Positions 57,512 through 64,000 of a DNA stretch of 64,000 nucleotides are shown here, piece by piece. A program made the translations under genes and the position numbers. The notes below the pieces were generated by a model. It made no database searches. It had not been told where the DNA came from and worked only from the letters and a program-made list of their open reading frames with translations. Each line of letters starts with the position of its first letter. Positions within the stretch are counted from its first letter, which is position 1. The stretch comes from JBOGXA01 sp050694175 (lineage in GTDB: Bacteria > Actinomycetota > CADDZG01 > WHSQ01): contig JBOGXA010000019.1 of NCBI GenBank assembly GCA_050694175.1, positions 4,344 to 68,343 of the forward strand. Reading direction: 5' to 3'.

Positions 57512-59352
57512 CAGGCGCTCGCCCCCGAATCGGGCAGCGGCAGCTTCAAGGTGAAGGTCGACCCTTCTCCCAATCGGCTCTCAGCCGTCAGGGTCCCACC
57601 CATTGCACGGGCAAGCTCGCGGGTGATGTGTAGACCGAGGCCGATTCCGCCCGTCGTCATCGTCATCGGGTTCTCGGTCCGGTAGAAGCGCTCGAATATC
57701 TTCTCGAGTTGATCGTCGGGAACGCCGCGGCCCCGATCGGCGACCCGGATCGACGCCCACGCCCCGTTGTGACCGATCGAAATCTGGATCGGCTCCCCCT
57801 TCGGGGAGTACTTGCAAGCGTTCGAGACGAGGTTGGCGACTATCTGTTCGACGCGCATGGGATCGGCGACAACCATTGGAAAACCGTCGTCCACCTCGAG
57901 TTCGAAGTCGCGCTCGGGCTCCATAGATTGGAATGGAGTTACGACCTTTCTGCACAGCTCCGGGAGATCGAATGCATCCGGTCGGAGCTGGTCGTCGACA
58001 CTTGCGTTGCCGGCCATGATCCTCGAGACGAGCAGCAAATCATCTATCAGCAGCGTCATGTGATCAACTCGTTCGACGATCTGGGTGAGGGCCTCCTTCA
58101 TGAGGTCGGGAGGAACGTTGTCTATCTTGCGCAACAGCGCCTGTGCGTATCCCTTGATCGGCGTTAGCGGGGTGCGAAGCTCGTGGGAGACTCGGGCCAA
58201 GAGATCGTCTTTCATCCGCTCGATCTCGTGATCGTGCGTGACGTCGTGCACGATGATTGCGTCACCGATGCACTGCAAGCGGGAGTCGAAGAGTGTGTTG
58301 TGGTGCGCGCGGACCACTCGCTCTTCATCGTCGGGTCGCGTGACAACCATCTCGACGACCGCGATGGGGGAAGTCGGCGTCGCCGTCCGCAAGGGCGCGA
58401 GGGGATCCAGCGAATTCCCGGATAGGTCTCTACCGATCAAGACCTCCGCGACGGTCTGTCCCTGCGCCGCGGCCTGTTCGATTCCCGTGAGCGAGACCAT
58501 GGCCGGGCTCCACACAACCACTGCACCGTCGGAGTCGGTGAGGACAATCCCGTCGGACGCTCCCGTCACTACACGGTTCAAGCGGTCCCTTTCCGCTGTG
58601 GCGGTCTCCAGTAGCTCCGCGCTGCGAACGACACCTCTGTACGCCAGATGCAAAGTGACGGCGGGCGCGAGCATCAGAACGGCCAGCTCAGGCCGCGCCT
58701 GCCACACGACGGCGGTCACGATCCCGACTGCCGTATTCCCGAACAACATCAGCCCGGACAAGGACGCGCCCTCTCTGAGGACAAGCCGAAAGGCTCGCCC
58801 CTCGAGCCGCGAAACGAGTCCCGCAACGGAGACCGCGTTCACCGCGCCGAATCCGACCATCCCCACGCCGAGAGCGAAAAGTGCGCGCGCGCTCAATGGA
58901 TGAGCGGTTCCGGCGATCAGCCGGAAGCACATCAGCGCGACGACCGTCGACACCGTGTACTGCGCGAGATTGAACGCGATCTTGATCGGTGGCCTTCGGT
59001 GAATCAGGTTCGCAAACGCAACCGCAGTGAGCGTTATGGCCAGAGCCTGCGAAGCGTCGAAGATCAATATGTTGACGGCAATAGCCGCCTCGACCAGGTT
59101 GATGAACTCTCGCGACTTGCCGTGGTGCAGGTGCAGGACGACGGCATCCGCAACTGCGGTCACGGAGAAGAACAACAAAGCGACACCCACGCTCACGTCG
59201 AACACCCCGCTGTCATGATCGGGGCCCAAAAACACGAGCACCAACGCGGCGAGGATCGCCATCCCGCCCCAAGCCGAGACGTACGCGGCGATCCTCGAAA
59301 TAACGGGTGCCGGCCTGTCGGGCGCGACCGGCTCCCGGCTCGCTACTTCCAT
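57511..59352 (-). CDS. membrane sensor histidine kinase with PAS domain
   Basis: 613 residues from the ATG at 59352, overlapping the subtilase end by 10 nt. About eight N-terminal spans (residues 15-235) form a MASE-like sensor, for example AAYVSAWGGMAILAALVLVF and VGVALLFFSVTAVADAVVLH. A PAS domain (VVTGASDGIVLTDSDGAVVV) lies near 260-370. The kinase core has RVSHELRTPLTPIKGYAQAL with phosphoacceptor H390, N box LVSNACKYSPKG, G1 DRGRGVPDDQ and G2 GGIGLGLHITREL. The signal is unknown. Its likely partner is the receiver protein at the head of the operon. Confidence 0.92.
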   Translation of the reverse strand: MEVASREPVAPDRPAPVISRIAAYVSAWGGMAILAALVLVFLGPDHDSGVFDVSVGVALLFFSVTAVADAVVLHLHHGKSREFINLVEAAIAVNILIFDASQALAITLTAVAFANLIHRRPPIKIAFNLAQYTVSTVVALMCFRLIAGTAHPLSARALFALGVGMVGFGAVNAVSVAGLVSRLEGRAFRLVLREGASLSGLMLFGNTAVGIVTAVVWQARPELAVLMLAPAVTLHLAYRGVVRSAELLETATAERDRLNRVVTGASDGIVLTDSDGAVVVWSPAMVSLTGIEQAAAQGQTVAEVLIGRDLSGNSLDPLAPLRTATPTSPIAVVEMVVTRPDDEERVVRAHHNTLFDSRLQCIGDAIIVHDVTHDHEIERMKDDLLARVSHELRTPLTPIKGYAQALLRKIDNVPPDLMKEALTQIVERVDHMTLLIDDLLLVSRIMAGNASVDDQLRPDAFDLPELCRKVVTPFQSMEPERDFELEVDDGFPMVVADPMRVEQIVANLVSNACKYSPKGEPIQISIGHNGAWASIRVADRGRGVPDDQLEKIFERFYRTENPMTMTTGGIGLGLHITRELARAMGGTLTAESRLGEGSTFTLKLPLPDSGASA

Positions 59353-60955
59353 CTCTCGGCGGCCCACTCGACCCCCGCCCATCCGCGCGCCGACCACTCG
59401 GAGGAGGACCAGCCACGCGCCGCCCATCCGCGCGCCGCCCAACCGCGCGCCGCCCATCCGCGCCCGGCCCATTCGCTGTCGGCCCATCCGCGGGCCGACC
59501 AATCCGATCCGGCCCATCCGCGCGCCGCCCATCCGCGGGCAACGAACTCGGTGCCAGACCATGCCCTGTGAGCCCATCCCCGAGCGAGCCAGCGATCGGG
59601 GCCCACCGGGCTTGCAAACCAATCGAACGACCGCCGTCCCGGACCGAACGGATCCGCCGGCGAGTCGGTCTTGCCTCGAACGGGAAAAGCCGGAAGCTCG
59701 GCGTTGGCCACCGGCCCCCGGGCCTCGGAAGCGGCGACGACATCGAGTCCACCGCGCCCCGCCGCATTGGGATCCGCCTCGGCGATCGGCCGCGCCCCCG
59801 CGAGCAGCCGGCCCTTGACCTCATCGGGCGTCAGGCTGGGATCCCGCTCGAGCAGCAGCGCCACACCTCCGGCCGCGACGGCGGCCGACATGGATGTGCC
59901 CGTTCCCCGGAAGTAGGAGTCGCCCACGCGCGCGCCTGGATTGGCCTCGTCAATCGTGCTGCCGGGAACCCGCAGCGACACGAGCGACTTGCCCGGAGCA
60001 ACGAGATCCGGCTTGGGCAGCCCAAAGACAGACGGTCCGCGCGCCGACCACTCCGGGACCGTGTCGTCTGCCATCGAGGTGGTACCGCCTTCGTCCGTGC
60101 CGCCGACGGTCACCACATAGGGATCCACTCCCGGCGATGCAACCGATCCCGCCGTCGGACCCGAGTTGCCGGCCGCGGCGACGACCACCAGCCCGTCGGC
60201 CCACAGCCGCTCGACCGCAAGGATCAGTGGATCGGGACCATCGGTCGCCGGCCCTGCCAGGGCCATGACGACAACCCGGACGTTGTAACGCTCGCTCGAC
60301 GCATCGATCAGTTGAAGCCCGTAGAGCACCTGCCCGAGGGTCGTGTCACCGTCCGCGCCGGCAACCTTGACCGACACGAGGTGGGCTCCAGGCGCAACAC
60401 CGGACGTCCCCGGCTTGGGGGAGTTGTCGGTGCCCGTGATGAGGCCGGCAAGGAACGTTCCGTGTCCGTAGCTGTCGGTGAAGGTGCCCTCGGTCGTCAA
60501 ATCGGCCGATGCGACGACACGTCCGGCAAGATCCGGGTGATCGGAAACACCCGTATCGAGCAGGGCGACGCCGATCCCACTGCCCGTGACCCCGTCCCGC
60601 CAGAGCTCGTCGGCGCGCACGGTCGCGGCATACGTCGTCGATGGGCGCCCCACAAAGGAGTCGCCCTGCATCGTGATCTCGTAGTCGGGCGTGACCGAGG
60701 CGACACGCCCGTCGCGACTCAGCGCGACGACGCCATCACCCGGCACCCTGGCAACGACTCATCGATGAGCTCGAGTCGTCTGATCACGCGCCCGCCGTGT
60801 GCCGTCACGGCGCTCACGGCCGCGCCGGTTTCGCCGTTAGCCACCACAACCACCTTTGCCGGCGACGCCGGGGCAGCTGCGGCGGGAGCGAGTGCGCCTG
60901 CCACGGCGACCGCAAGCAGTGCGCCGACAAGACGCCGCGCGATGGTCTGGTTCAT
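59343..60955 (-). pseudogene. secreted subtilase (S8) with Trp-rich repeat tail, interrupted by a 1-nt frameshift
   Basis: A signal peptide (ARRLVGALLAVAVAGALAPA) and I9-like propeptide (KVVVVANGETGAAVSAVTAH then GGRVIRRLELIDESL) start at 60955. The mature enzyme continues in another frame (VPGDGVVALSRDGRVASVTP). One missing base near 60744-60752 joins them; corrected length is about 537 residues. The triad is intact: Asp in ALLDTGVSDHPDLAG, His in YGHGTFLAGLI, Ser in GTGTSMSAAVAAG, with oxyanion Asn in AAAGNSGPTAG. The last 90 residues are a W-x4-W repeat rich in ARGWA. It overlaps the receiver gene upstream and the kinase gene downstream. Confidence 0.85.
59346..59585 (-). repeat. 15-bp-period repeats encoding the ARGWA tail of the subtilase
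   Basis: About 15 units of five residues, mostly A-R-G-W-A with variants such as GSDWS, DSEWA and SSEWS. Tryptophan recurs at every fifth residue. At DNA level the phrase GCCCATCCGCGCGCC and close variants repeat. Confidence 0.85.
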
Positions 60956-61336
60956 CACGCCACCTGGAGCTGTCGCTGAGACGTGATCCGATGGATCTCC
61001 TGAAGCAGTAGGTCGACGTCGAGCGGCTTGGTGAGGTAGGAGGCCGCGCCGGCAACCCAGCCGGCAATGATGTCGCCGTCTGCAGCCTTGGCCGACAGGA
61101 TGATGACGGGAACATCCTCGAGCTCGGGGTCCGAGCGAATGCTCCTGGCAACTTCGATTCCGTCGATCGCCGGCATCATGACGTCGAGCAGCACGATGTC
61201 GGGACGGTTACCTCAAGTGGTCGAGAGCGGCCTGCCCGTCCGCAACGGACGTAACGTCGAAGTCCTCGAAGGACAGCGTGTACTCGAGCATGGCCCGGAT
61301 CGAGGGGTCGTCGTCTGCTACCAGGACTCGAAGCAT
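60955..61336 (-). pseudogene. single-domain response regulator, interrupted by a frameshift
   Basis: The ATG at 61336 opens LRVLVADDDPSIRAMLEYTL then SFEDFDVTSVADGQAALDHL and R, followed by a TAA at 61208-61210. The receiver continues in another frame as GNRPDIVLLDVMMPAIDGIE with the phosphoacceptor Asp, VPVIILSAKAADGD with the conserved Ser/Thr, and SYLTKPLDVDLLLQEIHRIT with the Lys. A 1-nt insertion or 2-nt loss near 61207-61213 accounts for it. Corrected, it is about 127 residues with no output domain, like CheY/Spo0F. It heads the subtilase-kinase-HD-GYP operon. Confidence 0.85.
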
Positions 61337-61568
61337 TGGGTGCTCCTTTCGTTCGGTGGCCCCGCTGACCTCGTGGGTCCGGTGGCTTTGCGTCCCCGCC
61401 TTGCGACGGGTTTGCCCTTTCGCGGTCTGCCGCTTCGCAGCGACTTCTCTGTTATCGGAAGCGGCCGGCGCTCGCCCAATGGCGAAGAAAGATGAATTTC
61501 CTCTCCTCAGCGTGCCCGAAATGTCCGATTCCTGCAGGGCACGGTGACTAGTTACATCGGCGCGGATA

Positions 61569-61598
61569 GGGGCCGGGGCCCCCGGGGGCCCCGGCCCC
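61569..61598. terminator. 30-bp perfect GC palindrome between the receiver gene and the MMPL gene
   Basis: GGGGCCGGGGCCCCC at 61569-61583 is followed directly by its exact complement at 61584-61598. It lies 27 nt after the MMPL stop and probably terminates that transcript. The rest of the 289-bp gap (61337-61625) shows no gene; the receiver operon promoter should lie there. Confidence 0.65.
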
Positions 61599-61625
61599 CG
61601 ATACTCCGGGGGGGTCGACGCGCCT

Positions 61626-63839
61626 CTACACCGTCTCCAGCACAGGCTGTTGCTGTTGTTGCGGTACGCGCGCGTGAGTGCCCTCGACATGGACGTCGGG
61701 CAGCCACTGGAGCCATCTCGGCAGGTACCAGTTGCGGTCGCCCAGGAGCCTCATCGACGCCGGCACCAGAACCGAGCGGACGATGGTCGCATCGAGAAGG
61801 ACGGCTACCGCGAGGCCGAAGCCCATCTGTTGCATGGCCACCAGGTCACCGGCTGCGAAACCTGCGAAGACCGCAACCATGATTGCTGCGGCTCCGGTGA
61901 TCAGGCCGCCCGTCGTGCGCAACCCATACGCGACCGACTCTGCGTTGTTCCGGGTTATGTCGAAGCGCTCCCGGATGCGAGAGAGAAGGAACACGTGATA
62001 GTCCATCGACAGCCCGAAGAGCACCGAGAACAAGAACAGCGGCAGCCACGCCTCGATGGAGTCAACGGTGTCGAAGCCGAGCACTCCGGCGCCGTACCCC
62101 TTTTGGAACACGAGCACGATCAAACCGTAGGCGGCACCGACCGATAGCAGGTTCATGATGATCGCTTTGATCGGAACAACGATCGATCGGAAAACGACCG
62201 TAAGCAGTAAGAAAGACAACCCCAGCACGAACGCGAAGACTATCGGTGTGTACGTGTCGGTGAGATCGAAGAAGTCTTTGTTGAAAGCCGTGTCGCCGCC
62301 GACAAGAACGGTCGCGCTCGTCCCATCGAATGCCTGCGGAACGTACTCGTCGCGCACTCGGTCGATCGATGCAACCGCGGGCGCGCTCGACGGGTCGCCG
62401 TTAACCGGAGCCGAGACGATGGCGGCGCTCTTGGCCTGGTCGACCTCGACTCGGGAAGGGCCGAACATGCGATCGGATGCGAGAAGGTCCTGCAGTTCGA
62501 CAATGTCGGCCCGAACGGCCCTGGAAGCGACGTCGCCATCGACGACAATCTCAATCGGCGAGTTCATCCCGCCCGAGAACTCGGTAGTCAGGACGTTGAA
62601 CGCGCGCCTGGACGGCGCGTCGTCGGGCAGCGTGCTGACTCCGGCGAAGCCTGTGTTGATGTCCAGGTAGGCGAACGCGCCGACCAGTAACAGTCCTGCC
62701 CCCACGATCAGACTGGCGACGGGGCGCCGCATTACCCCGTGGGTGATGCGATCCCAGAACCTGTGCGACTCGGCCGAACCAAGATCGGACTTGCGCCGGA
62801 AGACGCGCAGAGAGTTCACCCTGTCGCCGAGGATTCCCAGTAGCGCCGGGAGAAGCGTCAGCGATGCCAGCATCGCTATGACCACGACGAAGATCGCACC
62901 GGCCGCCAGGCTCCGAAAGATCGTGGTCGGGATAATGAGCATGCCGACAAGAGCGAGCACAACGGTCAGGCCTGAGAAGAAGACCGCGCGGCTTGCGGTT
63001 GCAGATGTTGCCCCGATCGCATCGAGTTTGTCGCGACCTTGATGCCGCTCCTCTCGATATCGAGACACTATGAACAGCGAATAGTCGATGCCGACGGCAA
63101 GGCCCATCATCGAGATCATGTTCACCACGAAAAACGAGAAGGTGAACGCCTGTCCGACGAGAGCAACGACTCCGGTCGCAATCACAATCGATGCGATCCC
63201 CATCGCGATCGGTATGAGGCCCGCCACGATCGCGCCGAACACGATCACGAGAACGATGAGCGCGACCCCCACCCCGAACATCTCACCGGTGGCGAGGTCT
63301 TCCTCCGCAATCGTCGAGAAGTCGCGGTCGAGCGACACCTGTCCGAAGGAGCTGACCTCGATAGCATCGATCTCGTTCCCGGCTTTGCGGATCTCGGCGA
63401 TCTCAGCCCTGAGCGTCTCGAATTCCTCGGTCTCCTTGAAGGTCACCGGGACGAGAGTCCAGCGGCCGTCTTCGGACACCATCGATGGGTCCTTGGTGTC
63501 GTAATAGGTGACGACGTCCTGGATCTCGGCGCCGCCGATCTCTGTGGCGGACGCTTGCAGTTGCCGGACCTTCGTCTCGAACGCCGGCTCCGAGGCAGTC
63601 GCGGACTCGGAGGTGACGAGGAAGATCTCCGTGACTCCCTCCGCCCCGAATCTGTCCTCGGCAACCTCGGCGGCCCGCTTCGCCTCGGGATCGTTCGTGA
63701 AGTCGGCGTCCGTGGTGAGGACGCCGTCAAGCAGCTGGGACGATAGGGCGCCGGCCGCTACGATGGCCACCAACCACAGTCCGATCGTCACCCACGGCCG
63801 CCGGCTGCTCGCCCGGGCGAGCGTTTCCGTTAGTCTCAT
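61626..63839 (-). CDS. MMPL-family RND transporter
   Basis: A 737-residue exporter from the ATG at 63839, preceded by AAGGAGG. Twelve spans form two 1+5 blocks, each with a large exterior loop after the first helix. Conserved stretches include GLAVGIDYSLFIVSRYREER, GLSMDYHVFLLSRIRERFD and LPALLGILGDRVN. The paired D-Y motifs in helices 4 and 10 (GIDYS, SMDYH) are the proton-relay residues of MmpL proteins. MMPL proteins export lipids, siderophores or drugs. The promoter region carries multiple GTAC motifs, suggesting control by a divergent regulator. Confidence 0.94.
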   Translation of the reverse strand: MRLTETLARASSRRPWVTIGLWLVAIVAAGALSSQLLDGVLTTDADFTNDPEAKRAAEVAEDRFGAEGVTEIFLVTSESATASEPAFETKVRQLQASATEIGGAEIQDVVTYYDTKDPSMVSEDGRWTLVPVTFKETEEFETLRAEIAEIRKAGNEIDAIEVSSFGQVSLDRDFSTIAEEDLATGEMFGVGVALIVLVIVFGAIVAGLIPIAMGIASIVIATGVVALVGQAFTFSFFVVNMISMMGLAVGIDYSLFIVSRYREERHQGRDKLDAIGATSATASRAVFFSGLTVVLALVGMLIIPTTIFRSLAAGAIFVVVIAMLASLTLLPALLGILGDRVNSLRVFRRKSDLGSAESHRFWDRITHGVMRRPVASLIVGAGLLLVGAFAYLDINTGFAGVSTLPDDAPSRRAFNVLTTEFSGGMNSPIEIVVDGDVASRAVRADIVELQDLLASDRMFGPSRVEVDQAKSAAIVSAPVNGDPSSAPAVASIDRVRDEYVPQAFDGTSATVLVGGDTAFNKDFFDLTDTYTPIVFAFVLGLSFLLLTVVFRSIVVPIKAIIMNLLSVGAAYGLIVLVFQKGYGAGVLGFDTVDSIEAWLPLFLFSVLFGLSMDYHVFLLSRIRERFDITRNNAESVAYGLRTTGGLITGAAAIMVAVFAGFAAGDLVAMQQMGFGLAVAVLLDATIVRSVLVPASMRLLGDRNWYLPRWLQWLPDVHVEGTHARVPQQQQQPVLETV

Positions 63840-63870
63840 CGATCCTCCTTGAGCCTTCTGGTGCTTCTCG

Positions 63871-63935
63871 TGTACGCTGTATGCGTACATCGTACATGTA
63901 CGGTGTACGCTAGACGTACGATGTACGTTTGTCAA
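63871..63935 (-). promoter_or_regulatory. MMPL promoter embedded in a cluster of seven GTAC motifs
   Basis: On the minus strand a -35 TTGACA (63935-63930), a 17-nt spacer and a -10 TAGCGT (63912-63907) precede the MMPL gene. GTAC occurs at 63872, 63885, 63892, 63898, 63905, 63916 and 63923. Palindromes include TGTACGC-TGTAT-GCGTACA (63871-63889) and a 22-bp one centred on GTACATGTAC at 63892-63901. This looks like two or three overlapping operators covering the spacer, the -10 and the early transcript. Confidence 0.75.
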
Positions 63936-63975
63936 CAGGACGAACGGGAACTTCCGGCGAAGAAAAGCAGAGGCC

Positions 63976-64000
63976 ATGTCAACAAAGACCCCCGAATCGG
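63976..64000 (+). CDS. start of a divergent gene (window edge), probably the MMPL regulator
   Basis: An ATG at 63976 opens MSTKTPES and runs off the window. An AGAGG lies just upstream. Its divergent position beside the GTAC operator cluster makes a TetR-family regulator the best guess, but eight residues cannot prove it. Confidence 0.45.

Noticed and set aside
63871..63926. GTAC cluster as a CRISPR or origin iteron array
   Set aside because: Spacing is irregular, units are four bases, and it coincides with a promoter for a transporter; an operator explains it better.

Overview
The window is high-GC bacterial DNA with frequent GTG/TTG starts, 4-nt stop/start overlaps and apparently leaderless promoters. 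The backbone runs on the minus strand from about 45 kb down to the left edge: tig-clpP-clpX, a DUF3352 gene, valS-folC-ndk, mreB-mreC-mreD-mrdA-rodA, rng-rplU-rpmA-obgE, nadD-LCP-rsfS, leuS, comEA-comEC, holA, lepA-hemW, hrcA-dnaJ, rsmE and the start of an mtaB-type gene. This order, with DUF1918, an Eis-type acetyltransferase and zinc-finger anti-sigma genes, points to Actinomycetota, probably a deep lineage that keeps mreBCD and has one clpP at this locus. The lineage call is an inference from gene order and content.

Layout. 0-4 kb: mtaB start, rsmE, DUF1028, dnaJ, hrcA with a CIRCE operator. 4-7.8 kb: an overlapping + strand operon of ECF sigma factor, large zinc-finger anti-sigma protein with an RseB-like exterior, and an M15 peptidase. 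7.8-15.4 kb: methyltransferase, LOG-like gene, hemW-lepA, rpsT, holA, comEC-comEA. 15.4-22.7 kb: Eis-type acetyltransferase, leuS, lipoprotein, Usp-like gene, a regulator plus frameshifted double Clp_N gene under a 48-bp nested palindrome, methyltransferase and tRNA-Ala. 22.7-45.3 kb: conserved housekeeping (ribosome, envelope elongation, aminoacylation, proteolysis). 45.3-52.2 kb: phosphatase, DUF1918, tRNA-Pro, tRNA-Gly, M20 peptidase, acetyltransferase, class III cyclase with divergent TetR, msrB, cupin and DUF2652 genes.

52.25-54.62 kb is a decayed integrative element in tRNA-Arg(TCT): a 46-bp repeat of the tRNA 3' end at 52271 and 54547 bounds an orphan membrane-protein gene and a broken tyrosine recombinase. 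55-61.3 kb holds a membrane protein with an Ala-Pro tail and a tightly coupled signalling operon: receiver protein, subtilase with a Trp-rich repeat tail, membrane sensor histidine kinase and HD-GYP protein. 61.6-64 kb holds an MMPL exporter whose promoter lies in seven GTAC tetramers, with the first codons of a divergent gene at the right edge.

Four genes carry small indels (double Clp_N, integrase, subtilase, receiver). Each reads as a whole family member once the frame is corrected, so assembly errors and real decay both need to be considered.
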